DNA of 64,000 nt from Lysobacterales bacterium 66-474 (GCA_001899805.1 MKWP01000014.1:310001-374000); one strand, 5' to 3'. Shown: positions 41,970-51,103, numbered from the stretch's first letter. Program-made: numbers and translations. The notes: generated from the letters alone by a model not told the origin.

Positions 41970-44273
41970 TCACCGCGTTGCCGCGGCCTGCCGCCGCACC
42001 CCCAGCCACGCCTTGATCGCCGCGATCGTGATCGGGACCGCGCCGAAGATGATGAACACCAGGTCGCCCGGCATGCGCAGCCATTCGATCAGGTGCTGGC
42101 GCGGCGCGCCGACGTAGTCGATGCTGCGCGCGTGCCAGTAGCCGTGCTGCACGACGTCCCAGACCTGCAGCACGCCGCTCGGGAACAGGCTCATCACGAT
42201 CATCATGACCAAGCCGATGTTGCTGCCCCAGAACGCGACCTTGACGTACTTCTCGATGCCCGGCCAGGTCCGGTCGTCGGCGGTGTGGCGCAACACGAAC
42301 ACCATCAACGCCAGCGCCAGCATCCCGAACACGCCCATCATCGCGGCGTGGCCGTGGTTCGGCGTCAACTGCGTGCCGACTTCGTAGTAGCTGACGATCG
42401 GCAGGTTGATCAGGAAGCCGAACATGCCGGCGCCGACGAAGTTCCAGAACCCGACTGCCATCAGGAAGTAGAACGTCCACTTGTGCGACAGGCGGCGCGG
42501 CTTGCCGTCCACGTCCATCTTGCCCTGCGTGGTGTGCACGAAATCCCACGCATCCAGGGTCAACAGGGTCAGCGGCACCACTTCCAGCACCGAGAACAGC
42601 GCCGACAGTGCCATGTTGAACTGCACGTGCCCGGTGAAGTACCAGTGGTGGCCGGTGCCGATCAGGCCACCGAGGAAGTACAGGATCGCGTCGAGGTAGA
42701 TCACCCGCAGCGCGACGTTGCGGTGCGCGAGGCCGAGTTGGTAGAAGGTCAGCGCGACCACGGTGGTGGCGAAGAACTCGAAGAAGCCTTCCACCCACAG
42801 GTGGATGATCCAGAACCGCCACGTATCGACGATGGTGTAGTTGGTGTGCGCGCCATAGAACAGCGCCGGCAGGTAGAACACCGGGATCGCCAGCGCGGCC
42901 AGCAGGAACATCTTGCCGATCGGGCGCGCGTCGCGGTTGGCATAGGCGCGCGGCCGGGCCACCCAGAACAGCACGCCGAACCACGCCAGCAGGCCGACCA
43001 CCAGCAGGATCTGCCACAGCCGTCCGATCTCGAGGTATTCCCAACCCTGGTCGCCCAGCCAGAACCACCACTTGCCCAGCATGTTCAGGATGCCGGCCCA
43101 TTCGCCCAGCAGCGACAGGCCGATCACCGCGACGAACGCGACGAACAGGATGTTCACCCACGCCGCGAATCCGCGCGGCTCGTCGTTGCGCAGGGTGCGG
43201 CCCAGGAACAACGCGGCGGCGGCGTAGGCGGTCGCGATCCAGAAGATCGCGCTCTGCAGGTGCCAGGTGCGCATCAGGTTGCTGGGGAAGATGTCCTCCA
43301 GCCGGAAGCCGTAGAAACTGCCGGGATCGGCCCGGTAGTGGGCGGTGGCGGCGCCGACCAGCGTCTGGAACAGGAACAGCAGCGCCACCACCACGAAGAA
43401 CTTCACCAGCGCGCGCTGGCCGGCGCCGGGTTGGCCGGGAGGCGCGATGTTCGGCTGCACCGTGTGTCCGCGCGAGATCCAGCCGAGGTAATCGAACTTG
43501 CCGAACAGCAACAGCACCGCGGCGATGCCACCCAGCAGCACCAGCAGGCTCAGCGCGCTCCACAACAACGCGCCGGCGATCGGGGTGTTGCCGACCAGCG
43601 GGTCGTAGGGGAAGTTGTTGGTGTAGGAGTATCCGTAACCGGGACGCTCGGCGACCGAGGTCCATGCGGCCCATGCGACGAATGCCGCGAACTCGCGGAT
43701 TTCGTTCGGGTCGGAAATCATTCCCGGTTTCAGGCCGCCGTTGGTGTCGGGGTGTTGCAGGTAGTCGGTCCAGTAGCCGACCTGGTTCCGCCAGGCCCGC
43801 GATTCGGCCGGGGTCAGGCTCAGGGTGTCGGTGGCCGCGTCGTAGCGGTTGGCCTTCAGCGTCACCGCGACTTCCGCGCGTATCCCGGCCTGTTCGCGCG
43901 CGTCGAGAGCCGCGAAGGCCTTGCCGAATTGGTCGTGCGCCAGGGTGTCGGCGGAATCCAGCCCCATCTGGTGCAGCGCCGCGGCGGAATAATCCGGGCC
44001 AAGATAGGCGCCGTGTCCCCATATCGAGCCGTTGTCCATCAGCCCGTATTTCAGGAACACGCCCTGGCCCGCGCGGATGTCATCGCCGCTGAACAGCGTC
44101 GCGCCTTGCGCGTCCACGACCTTGCCGGGAATCGGCGGCGCGTTCCTGTAACCCAGCACCGTGATCGCGATCAGGACCGCGAAGCCGAACACCATCACCG
44201 CGAGGATCGTGCGTATCCACCACGGCGACAGCGAAGCGTCTTCGGGTTCGGGCAGCGGGAGCGTTGCAGACAT
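41970..44273 (-). CDS. norZ: quinol-dependent nitric oxide reductase (qNOR)
   Basis: 767 residues, the fused single-subunit type. An N-terminal cytochrome-c-like periplasmic domain without haem-c motif (DIRAGQGVFLKYGLMDNGSI, about 48-67) takes electrons from quinol. It is followed by the haem-copper-oxidase-like NorB part with HLQSAIFWIATAYAAAALF, DTWRFWIIHLWVEGFFEFFA, GLIGTGHHWYFTG and PNHGHAAMMGVFGM, holding the His ligands of haem b, b3 and Fe-B. It reduces NO to N2O. GGAGGTGC lies before the ATG. An FNR/DNR-type box is at 44333-44346. Confidence 0.96.
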   Translation of the reverse strand: MSATLPLPEPEDASLSPWWIRTILAVMVFGFAVLIAITVLGYRNAPPIPGKVVDAQGATLFSGDDIRAGQGVFLKYGLMDNGSIWGHGAYLGPDYSAAALHQMGLDSADTLAHDQFGKAFAALDAREQAGIRAEVAVTLKANRYDAATDTLSLTPAESRAWRNQVGYWTDYLQHPDTNGGLKPGMISDPNEIREFAAFVAWAAWTSVAERPGYGYSYTNNFPYDPLVGNTPIAGALLWSALSLLVLLGGIAAVLLLFGKFDYLGWISRGHTVQPNIAPPGQPGAGQRALVKFFVVVALLFLFQTLVGAATAHYRADPGSFYGFRLEDIFPSNLMRTWHLQSAIFWIATAYAAAALFLGRTLRNDEPRGFAAWVNILFVAFVAVIGLSLLGEWAGILNMLGKWWFWLGDQGWEYLEIGRLWQILLVVGLLAWFGVLFWVARPRAYANRDARPIGKMFLLAALAIPVFYLPALFYGAHTNYTIVDTWRFWIIHLWVEGFFEFFATTVVALTFYQLGLAHRNVALRVIYLDAILYFLGGLIGTGHHWYFTGHVQFNMALSALFSVLEVVPLTLLTLDAWDFVHTTQGKMDVDGKPRRLSHKWTFYFLMAVGFWNFVGAGMFGFLINLPIVSYYEVGTQLTPNHGHAAMMGVFGMLALALMVFVLRHTADDRTWPGIEKYVKVAFWGSNIGLVMMIVMSLFPSGVLQVWDVVQHGYWHARSIDYVGAPRQHLIEWLRMPGDLVFIIFGAVPITIAAIKAWLGVRRQAAATR

Positions 44274-44332
44274 GGCAGCACCTCCATCGGAAAGGGCGGG
44301 TCGGATTTTCAGGCGGGTTGTGGCGTGACAAG

Positions 44333-44346
44333 TTGATTCCGGTCAA
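44333..44346 (-). promoter_or_regulatory. FNR/DNR-type box before norZ
   Basis: On the minus strand TTGAC-CGGA-ATCAA differs at one base from the TTGAT-N4-ATCAA consensus. It is centred about 66 bases upstream of the norZ ATG and overlaps the last codon region of nnrS. NO- or oxygen-responsive Crp/FNR proteins such as Dnr bind such sites. No such regulator is encoded in the window. Confidence 0.8.
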
Positions 44347-45509
44347 TTGGCCGCGGCGGTGACGCGACCGCGCACCAGCAGTGGCCCGATCACGATGAGG
44401 TACACCGCGTAGGCGACGAACCAGAGTGCGGCGGCCCACACCCAGCCCGCGGGCTGGTTGTGGCACAACCGTATCGCGGCTGCGACGGTAGGAAGCGCGA
44501 ACATCACGGTCAACGCAAAGTTCGACTGGATCGGCACGCCGCTGTGGCCTTGCGCCACGCGCACCATCATGGCCAGCGACAGCGTGCCCAGCGCGCCCAC
44601 GGTGATGCCGTGCAGGGTGTCGATTTCCGGCATCGCATACGCGCCGACCAGCGCCAGCCCGCGCACCGCAAGTCCGATCGCCAGCCACAGATACCCGAGG
44701 TGCAGCACCCACAGCATGGGTTCGCGCCACGTACGCCAGCCGCGCCAGCCGATCAGGCGCGCGAATGCCAGCAACGCCACGACGATCATCAGCACGCCGC
44801 GCGCGTGGCCCGGAGCACCGGCGAGGTCGCACAGCAACACCAGTGCGCCGCCGCCGTTCACCGCGAAGATCAGGTACTTGTTCACCCACATCGTGTGGCC
44901 GGCGAGCTTGCGCCCGGTGAAGAACGGGATCACGCGGCCGCCGATCGCCAGCATCAGCACCGTCAACAAATCCACCGCGCCGGTCAGCGCGCGTGCGGGC
45001 ACGCTGCCGTTGCCGGCCAGAACGCCCGCGTAGAACGCGATATCGAGTCCCGTGAAAACCAGCAGGATGCCGATCAGGAACGCGTTGCGCTTGTTCTTCG
45101 ACAGCCACAGCACCCGTCCCACCAGGAACACCAGCCCGAACAGGTAGCCGACGTCGAACAGCGCGCCGACCCAGAACGGCAGTGGCGACAGCAGCAGCAC
45201 GCGCGCGACCGCCCAGGTGGCGACGAGCAACCACAATCCGCGCCGCGTGGTGGTGGCGATGCCGGTCCAGTTGGCCGAGGCAGTCAGCAGGAATCCGCCG
45301 ACCAGCGCGCCCGCGAAACCGAACAGCATCACGTGGGCGTGCCACGAAAGCGCGTCGAGCGAGGTCGGCGGCAGCCAGCCCATGTGCCAGAACACACCCC
45401 ACGCCAGCATGCCCAGGCTCGCCGCCAGCGCCGCGCAGAAGAACAGCGGGCGGAACGGGTGCAAGGGCGGAGCGGGGCGATCCACGATGGTTTCGGCGAG
45501 GGTGGCCAT
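44343..45509 (-). CDS. nnrS: NnrS family haem-copper membrane protein
   Basis: 388 residues with about 12 membrane segments. Family marks are the early HPFRPLFFCAALAASLGM, LSWHAHVMLFGFAGALVGGFLLTA (a His pair for haem), IGGRVIPFFTGRKL and TLHGITVGALGTLSLAMMVRVAQGHSG, which carry conserved His and Arg. NnrS relieves NO stress by limiting iron-NO complex formation. It lies 69 bases upstream of norZ on the same strand. A second FNR-type box precedes it at 45565-45578. Confidence 0.95.
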   Translation of the reverse strand: MATLAETIVDRPAPPLHPFRPLFFCAALAASLGMLAWGVFWHMGWLPPTSLDALSWHAHVMLFGFAGALVGGFLLTASANWTGIATTTRRGLWLLVATWAVARVLLLSPLPFWVGALFDVGYLFGLVFLVGRVLWLSKNKRNAFLIGILLVFTGLDIAFYAGVLAGNGSVPARALTGAVDLLTVLMLAIGGRVIPFFTGRKLAGHTMWVNKYLIFAVNGGGALVLLCDLAGAPGHARGVLMIVVALLAFARLIGWRGWRTWREPMLWVLHLGYLWLAIGLAVRGLALVGAYAMPEIDTLHGITVGALGTLSLAMMVRVAQGHSGVPIQSNFALTVMFALPTVAAAIRLCHNQPAGWVWAAALWFVAYAVYLIVIGPLLVRGRVTAAAN

Positions 45510-45564
45510 GGCAATCGGTCAGGCGGCAATCGTCGCATGCTGCACCCGCGGCGTCACCGCTGCC

Positions 45565-45578
45565 CTGATGCCGGTCAA
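45565..45578 (-). promoter_or_regulatory. FNR/DNR-type box before nnrS
   Basis: On the minus strand TTGAC-CGGC-ATCAG has two departures from the TTGAT-N4-ATCAA consensus. It is centred 62 bases before the nnrS ATG, a position compatible with class II activation (about -41 from a start near 45530). Together with the box before norZ it implies shared anaerobic or NO control. Confidence 0.65.
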
Positions 45579-45592
45579 TGAAAATCCCGACT

Positions 45593-45621
45593 TGTCGATT
45601 CCGGCCTGCGTCGCTCGTCGC
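45593..45621 (+). promoter_or_regulatory. possible ECF sigma promoter of the first DGPF gene
   Basis: TGTCGA (45593-45598) and CGTCGC (45616-45621) are 17 bases apart, about 42 bases upstream of the ATG. A TGTCG-type -35 with a CGTC-type -10 fits ECF recognition and would suit autoregulation by the ECF42-like factor encoded just downstream. Confidence 0.4.
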
Positions 45622-45662
45622 AGTATCGAAACCGGCCCGTTGCCGGAGTACTGGAGACGATC

Positions 45663-46082
45663 ATGCGCGTATTGGTCATCGTGAAGGCGAACGCGGATTC
45701 CGAAGCCGGCGTGATGCCGGATGCCAAGGAGTTTGCCGAGATGGGCAAGTTCAACGAAAAACTTGTCGAGGCCGGCGTGATGCTGATGGGCGAAGGCCTG
45801 CACCCCAGTTCGAAAGGCGCACGGGTGCGTTTCGAGGGCAAGACCCGTACCGTGATCGACGGCCCGTTCGCGGAAACCAAGGAGCTGGTGGCCGGTTTCT
45901 GGTTGTGGCAGGTGCGCTCGATGGAGGAGGCCATCGAGTGGATCAAGCGCGCGCCATTGTTCGATGGCGGCATGGAAATCGAGTTGCGTCCAGTGGCTGA
46001 GATGGAAGATTTCGGCGAGGCCCTGACGCCGGAAGTGCGCGAACAGGAAGCGCGTCTGCGTGAAAGGATCGCGAAGGCCTGA
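45663..46082 (+). CDS. DGPF (YCII-related) domain protein
   Basis: 139 residues, with GGAGACGATC before ATG 45663. It has the dimeric ferredoxin-like YCII fold with the signature IDGPFAETKELVAGFWLW (about 64-81), the DGPF motif that gives the group its name. The last 30 residues are charged and helical (LTPEVREQEARLRERIAKA). These proteins are typical neighbours of ECF42 sigma factors. Enzymatic activity is not known. The sigma gene follows after 56 bases. Confidence 0.9.
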   Translation: MRVLVIVKANADSEAGVMPDAKEFAEMGKFNEKLVEAGVMLMGEGLHPSSKGARVRFEGKTRTVIDGPFAETKELVAGFWLWQVRSMEEAIEWIKRAPLFDGGMEIELRPVAEMEDFGEALTPEVREQEARLRERIAKA

Positions 46083-46138
46083 ACGCAAGGAAATCGGGCG
46101 CTTGCGCCGGAGCCGCGGCAATGATGTGATCGGTCGTC

Positions 46139-47407
46139 ATGACGACGGCCGACGCCCACCGCACCATCGAGACGGTCTGGAAGATCGAGGCGCCGCGCCT
46201 GATCGCCGGGCTTGCGCGGATGCTGCGTGACGTCGGACAGGCCGAGGATCTGGCGCAGGAAGCCTTGATCGTCGCGCTGGAACGCTGGCCGACCGATGGC
46301 GTGCCGGATAATCCGGGCGCCTGGCTGATGACCACGGCCAAGCGCCGCGCGATCGACCAGTTGCGCCACGACAGGATGCGCGACGACAAGCAGGCCGCGA
46401 TCGACTACGAACTGCAACCTGACGCCATGACGCACGCGCCGGACCATGCGGATGCGCTGGACGACGACATCGGCGACGACCTGCTGCGGCTGATCTTCAC
46501 TGCCTGCCATCCCGTGCTCACCCGCGACATGCAGGTCGCGCTGACCCTGCGCATGCTGGGTGGCCTGACCACGCCGGAAATCGCGCGCGCGTTCCTGGTG
46601 CCCGAGGCCACCGTCGCGCAGCGCATCGTGCGCGCCAAGCGCACGCTGTCGGAAAAACAGGTGCCGTTCGAGGTGCCGCGCGGCGAGGAGCTGGCGCCGC
46701 GGCTGGCTGCGGTGCTGGAAGTGGTTTATCTGGTTTTCAACGAAGGCTACACCGCGACCGCGGGCGACGACTGGGCGCGGCCCGCATTGTGCGAGGAAGC
46801 GATGCGGCTGGGCCGCGTGCTGGCCGGCCTCGCGCCGCGCGAACCGGAAGTGCACGGGCTGGTGGCGCTGATGGAAATCCAGGCCTCGCGCCTGCACGCA
46901 CGCACCGCGGCCGACGGCACGCCGATCCTGTTGCTGGACCAGGATCGCACGCGCTGGGACCGCTTGCTGATCCGTCTCGGACTGGCCTCGTTGGCGCGAG
47001 CGGAACAACTCGGCGGCGCGGACGGCAACTACGCATTGCAGGCCGCGATCGCCGCCTGCCATGTACGCGCGCTGCACGCGCAGGACACCGATTGGGCCCG
47101 GATCGCGGTGCTGTACGCGCGACTCGCGGAAGTTGCGCCATCGCCGGTGGTGGAATTGAATCGTGCGGTCGCGGTGTCGATGGCCGAAGGCCCCGAGGCG
47201 GGGTTGCAACTGGTCGACGCGCTGCAGGATGAGCGCGCCTTGCGCGACTACCATCTGCTGCCCAGCGTGCGCGGCGACCTGTTGTTCAAGCTGGGCCGCC
47301 GCGACGAGGCGCGTGCGGAATTCGAACGCGCGGCGACGCTGACCGGCAATGCCCGCGAAGCGGAACTGTTGCGCCAGCGTGCGGAAGCATGCGGAGACGC
47401 GCAGTGA
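46139..47407 (+). CDS. ECF42-like sigma factor with long C-terminal domain
   Basis: 422 residues. Sigma region 2 shows RMLRDVGQAEDLAQEALIVAL (about 23-43) and WLMTTAKRRAIDQLRHD. Region 4 is at about 125-185 with GGLTTPEIARAFLVPEATVAQRIVRAK. About 230 further residues follow: AVLEVVYLVFNEGYTATAGDDW and a helical TPR-like region with ALQAAIAACHA-type repeats to the end. This is the SigJ/ECF42 layout, in which the extension replaces an anti-sigma factor. The two DGPF neighbours support ECF42. The start is immediately after a GTC at 46136-46138, with no strong ribosome site. Confidence 0.92.
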   Translation: MTTADAHRTIETVWKIEAPRLIAGLARMLRDVGQAEDLAQEALIVALERWPTDGVPDNPGAWLMTTAKRRAIDQLRHDRMRDDKQAAIDYELQPDAMTHAPDHADALDDDIGDDLLRLIFTACHPVLTRDMQVALTLRMLGGLTTPEIARAFLVPEATVAQRIVRAKRTLSEKQVPFEVPRGEELAPRLAAVLEVVYLVFNEGYTATAGDDWARPALCEEAMRLGRVLAGLAPREPEVHGLVALMEIQASRLHARTAADGTPILLLDQDRTRWDRLLIRLGLASLARAEQLGGADGNYALQAAIAACHVRALHAQDTDWARIAVLYARLAEVAPSPVVELNRAVAVSMAEGPEAGLQLVDALQDERALRDYHLLPSVRGDLLFKLGRRDEARAEFERAATLTGNAREAELLRQRAEACGDAQ

Positions 47408-47427
47408 CTTCGAATTTCATTTTTGCC

Positions 47428-47612
47428 GTCATTCCGGGGCCGCCCGCGCTGTTTGCGGGACGGAACCCGGAATCGGTGTGGATGCGTGAAAATTGTCAAA
47501 CCGATTGACTCGCGCCATCCATGGCGCTCGCCCTCTGGGCCGCCTGCGGCGTTCGCGTTGGCAATCCTGCCGACGCAGTCGGATTCGGGCCTGCGGCCCA
47601 CTCCGGAATGAC
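47428..47612. repeat. 185-bp palindromic element bounded by GTCATTCCGG / CCGGAATGAC
   Basis: The outer ends are inverted copies of the palindrome at 5897-5936. Inside are AACCCGGAATCGGT, also found in the 52.6-kb copy, and GCCATCCATGGC (47514-47525), the inverse of the motif at 18473. It fills most of the 318-base gap between the sigma and second DGPF genes. I see no gene in it. Confidence 0.75.
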
Positions 47613-47725
47613 AAGCGTGAAGAAATAGGATCGACCCGGAAGGGCGGTGAAATTTGCCGAGGTTCGTGTTGATCGGATTCGAATGACAAGCAGAACCACA
47701 AATTCCCTGACCGGAGAATAGAGAG

Positions 47726-48082
47726 ATGGCCTACATGTTGTTTGTCGCCGAACCGCGCGGCCAGCGCGCCGGGCGCAGCGAGGAAGAGGGCAAGGCGTTG
47801 TACCAGCGCATGCTGGATTACGCCGAAGACCTGAAGTCACGCGGCGTGCTGCGCGCGTATTCATCGCTGCGCAATGATTCCGAAGGCCAGCGCCTGCAAA
47901 TCCGTGACGGCAAGCGATCCTTGCGCGACGGTCCGTTTGCCGAAGCCCGCGAAATGATCGGCGGATTCTTCCTGGTCGATTGCGCCACCCGCGAGGAAGC
48001 GCTCGAACTCGCCGCGCTGTGTCCGGCGGTCGAGTGGGCAACCATGGAAGTACGCGAAACCGGGCCGTGCTATCTCGGCTGA
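47726..48082 (+). CDS. second DGPF (YCII-related) domain protein
   Basis: 118 residues with GGAGAATAGAGAG before ATG 47726. It shares the fold and signature of the protein at 45663: LRDGPFAEAREMIGGFFLVD (about 67-86), then EEALELAALCP and VEVRETGPCY-like closing strands. It lacks the charged tail. The sigma gene lies 318 bases upstream with a palindromic element between, so it may be transcribed separately. Confidence 0.9.
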   Translation: MAYMLFVAEPRGQRAGRSEEEGKALYQRMLDYAEDLKSRGVLRAYSSLRNDSEGQRLQIRDGKRSLRDGPFAEAREMIGGFFLVDCATREEALELAALCPAVEWATMEVRETGPCYLG

Positions 48083-48206
48083 CGATTCTTGCGCTGGTGG
48101 CGAGTCCCGGTCGTCACTTGCCGGTCTGTGTTGGGTGGCAGGCGACCGGCAGTGAACCGAACATTTCCAGGAGCGGGAGCAGCCGTTCATCGGTGACCGA
48201 TGTTCG

Positions 48207-49787
48207 TCAATGGTCGCCGTTGCGCGTGCGGCGCTGGTGCGCGGCAATCCGGTGCGAGCCGTTCGATCCGGATTCGATGGACGCGGCTCCCGCATCCGCC
48301 ATCACGGCGTGGGATCTCGGGATCGAAGAGGAACGCGTGCGAAGCAATGCGCGCGCCATGCGTCGCACGGCCTCATCCAGTTCCGTCGCGTCGAGATAGG
48401 AAAAGCCGAGCCGCATGAACGGCTGCTCGCGGTGGTGGAAATCGAAATGGCTGGCATCGCCGAGCGAAACGCCTTCGCGCTCGCCCGCGCGCGACCACGC
48501 GGCAACATCGATGCCCTCGTCTGCGCGCGCCCACAGCGCCATGCCGCCTTCCGGGACGCGGAAGTCGAGTGCGGAACCCAGGTGTCGTACCAGCGCGGCG
48601 GCCAAAACGTCGCGGCGCGCGGCGTACACGCGGAGCATGCGCCGCACGTGTCGCAAAAGCTCGCCATCCTCGAACAACTCGGCGATCGCGCATTCCACCG
48701 CCGCATCACCCTGCGCATCGCAAGCAGCGCGCAACGCGATCAGCTGTTGCAGAACCGGCGCCGGCGCGGCAATGAATGCGGTACCGAGACCCGGCGCCAG
48801 CAGGTTCGCCATCGAGGCGACGTAAATCACGTTGCCGCGCGCGCTGCCGGCCGCGATCGGCAGCACGGGCTTGCCCTCATAGTGGAACTCGTGGTCGTAA
48901 TCGTCTTCGATGATGGCAAAGCGGTGTTCGAGCGACAACTGCGCGAGCCGTTCGCGCCGCGCGGCAGGCATGACCACCGTGGTCGGGAACTGGTGATGCG
49001 GCGTCAGCAGCACGGCACGAATGGATTCGTGCACAAGCAGCCCCGCGAGTGCTTCGACATCGAGGCCATCCTTGTCGAGCGGCAGTGGCAGGAGGCGGGC
49101 GCCCGCCAGCTCCATGACGCGCCGCGCGGGCGGATACCCCAGCATCTCGACCACCACCGTGTCGCCGGGAGCAATCAGCGTGCGTGCGACCAGATCGAGC
49201 CCCTGCTCGATGCTGCGCGTGATCAGCACGTCATCGGGCGTGGTGACCAGGCCGCGGGTGCGGGTCAGCATGGCGGCGAGTTGGGTGCGCAGGCGCACGT
49301 GGCCGCGCGGATCGGTGTAAGTCAGCGTGCTGTGGCCTTGGCGGCCCACGGCGCGCCGAAAGGCACGCGCGAGTGCCTGCGACGGCAGCAGGCGAACGTC
49401 TGGCGTGCTGCGCGACAGCACCAGCATGCCCGGAGCAGGCAGCGGCAGTGAAGGTGCTGCGCGGGGAAATGGCGCCAAGGGGTAACTCGGCGTCAGGTTC
49501 GCGGACGCGGGCGATGGCGTCGCCGATGCCGTCGATGGCCGTGCGACGAAAGTGCCGCCGCCGCCGCGCGCCACCAGTACGCCTTCGGCGACGAGTTCGT
49601 CGTAGCCCGCAATCACCGTATTGCGGTTGATGCCGAGCAGGTCGGCCAGTTCGCGCGATCCGGGTAGCGAATCGCCCGGCTTCAGCCGCCCGCGCCGGAT
49701 GTCGTCCGTGATCGCATTCGCCAATTGCAGGTACAACGGCTGCCCGAGCGCGGGATCCAGTGCGATGGTCAGTTGCCAGCGGCGCAT
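48207..49787 (-). CDS. MocR-type GntR regulator with aminotransferase-like domain
   Basis: 526 residues. A GntR winged helix (about 10-80) includes LKPGDSLPGSRELADLLGINRNTV. A class I aminotransferase-like domain follows (about 120-500) with TYTDPRGHVRLRTQLA, ITRSIEQGLDLVARTL and IIEDDYDHEFHYEG (PLP-ring Asp and Tyr). At the site where PLP normally binds Lys, the sequence is YVASMANLLAPGL with Asn at 328 (codon 48806-48804), so a Schiff base cannot form there. A basic tail of about 25 residues ends it. The divergent gene at 49910 is the likely target. Confidence 0.92.
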   Translation of the reverse strand: MRRWQLTIALDPALGQPLYLQLANAITDDIRRGRLKPGDSLPGSRELADLLGINRNTVIAGYDELVAEGVLVARGGGGTFVARPSTASATPSPASANLTPSYPLAPFPRAAPSLPLPAPGMLVLSRSTPDVRLLPSQALARAFRRAVGRQGHSTLTYTDPRGHVRLRTQLAAMLTRTRGLVTTPDDVLITRSIEQGLDLVARTLIAPGDTVVVEMLGYPPARRVMELAGARLLPLPLDKDGLDVEALAGLLVHESIRAVLLTPHHQFPTTVVMPAARRERLAQLSLEHRFAIIEDDYDHEFHYEGKPVLPIAAGSARGNVIYVASMANLLAPGLGTAFIAAPAPVLQQLIALRAACDAQGDAAVECAIAELFEDGELLRHVRRMLRVYAARRDVLAAALVRHLGSALDFRVPEGGMALWARADEGIDVAAWSRAGEREGVSLGDASHFDFHHREQPFMRLGFSYLDATELDEAVRRMARALLRTRSSSIPRSHAVMADAGAASIESGSNGSHRIAAHQRRTRNGDH

Positions 49788-49909
49788 GCACGGATTCTAG
49801 CCGCGCCCCCGCGCGAACCGGACCAGCAGCCATCGTGAAAGTGGAACTACCCATGCAACCCATCGCGGCGCACATTCGACGACCGGCATCGTCACGCGAG
49901 GAGAGCGCC

Positions 49910-51103
49910 ATGCAGAAGAGGATCATTCCATTCCTGGTTGCCACGCTGTTGGCCGCCGGCACGGCTGCGGCGGCAACGCCGCGTTACACGGTCAGCCATC
50001 TCGCCTCGCTCGGCGGCACGTCGAGCCAGGGCAGCAGCATCAACGATTTCGGTTTGATCTCGGGGTTCTCGAACACGCAAGATGACGCGAACGTGCACGC
50101 CGCGATCTGGTGGTTTGGGGCGAAACAGGATCTCGGCACGCTGGGTGGTGCCAACAGCGCAGTGCTGTGGCCTGTGAAGAACGATCTTGGCGTGGTTTCC
50201 GGCATCGCCCAAACCGATCGGCCGAATCCGCTCGCTGAATCCTGGAGCTGCCGTCCCTTCATCGGGTACGACGGCAACACCTGCCTCGGCTTCGTATGGG
50301 CCTTCGGCAAGATGCAGGCGTTGCCGCCGTTGCCCGGTGGCTACAACAGCTTCGCCACCGGCACCAACAACCGCTTGCAGACGATCGGTTGGGCCGAAAA
50401 CGGCGTTCACGATCCGAATTGCAATGCCGACCCGGCCAAGGGCCTGGTCCAGGTGCTGCAGTTCCTTCCCGTGGTCTGGGGCCCCGGCAAAAACCAGATT
50501 CACGCGCTTCCGTTGCTGCCTGGCGACGACAGCGGCGCCGCGACCGCAATCAACGACCACGGCGACGTCGTCGGCATTTCGGGAACCTGCGATCAGGCGG
50601 TCGGGCGCCACACCGCGAAGCACATGGTGTTGTGGAAGAACGGACATGCCATCGACATCGGCAATCTCGGCGGTGATGCCTGGAACACGCCGATGGCGAT
50701 CAACCAGCGTGGCGACGTCGTCGGTTTCGCCAACACCGGGCCGGGGGCGGGTTTCAGTGCGCATGCGTTCTACCGCGACCGGCACGGCGGTCCGCCGATC
50801 GATCTGGGCACGCTGCCCGGCGACAGCAGCAGCCAGGCGCTCGGCATCAACGATCGCGGCCAGGTCGTCGGCCTGTCGTGTGGCGCCGGAAGCAGTGGGT
50901 GCCACGGATTCCTGTGGCAGGACAGCGTGATGTTCGATCTCGACAAACTCGCGCCGGGACATGCCGGCGTCCTCACCGATGCGCAGGACGTCAACGATCT
51001 CGGCCAGATCACGGGACAAGCCTGCGCTGACGCCGACAGCAGCCCGCCTTGCTACACGTTCCGCGCCGATCCGGTCCCGGACTACCGCGCGCGCAGGCAT
51101 TGA
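49910..51103 (+). CDS. exported HAF-repeat protein
   Basis: 397 residues from ATG 49910 with GCGAGGAGAGCGCC upstream; an ATG at 49853 is in frame but precedes the ribosome site. A signal peptide covers about 1-22 (IPFLVATLLAAGTAAAA). The mature part has repeated units of the form DLGTLGGxxS...AxxINDxGDVVGxS: QDLGTLGGANSAVLWPVKND, AATAINDHGDVVGIS, AMAINQRGDVVGFA-like, QALGINDRGQVVGLS and DVNDLGQITGQA. These HAF repeats probably form a beta-propeller-like extracellular protein. Function unknown. Confidence 0.85.
   Translation: MQKRIIPFLVATLLAAGTAAAATPRYTVSHLASLGGTSSQGSSINDFGLISGFSNTQDDANVHAAIWWFGAKQDLGTLGGANSAVLWPVKNDLGVVSGIAQTDRPNPLAESWSCRPFIGYDGNTCLGFVWAFGKMQALPPLPGGYNSFATGTNNRLQTIGWAENGVHDPNCNADPAKGLVQVLQFLPVVWGPGKNQIHALPLLPGDDSGAATAINDHGDVVGISGTCDQAVGRHTAKHMVLWKNGHAIDIGNLGGDAWNTPMAINQRGDVVGFANTGPGAGFSAHAFYRDRHGGPPIDLGTLPGDSSSQALGINDRGQVVGLSCGAGSSGCHGFLWQDSVMFDLDKLAPGHAGVLTDAQDVNDLGQITGQACADADSSPPCYTFRADPVPDYRARRH

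Noticed and set aside
40554-44336. 1260-residue plus-strand open frame
   Set aside because: It lies antisense to norZ and msrA and crosses copB out of frame. Its composition is the Arg/His/Gln-rich pattern of GC-rich antisense frames, and the opposite strands carry complete well-conserved genes.
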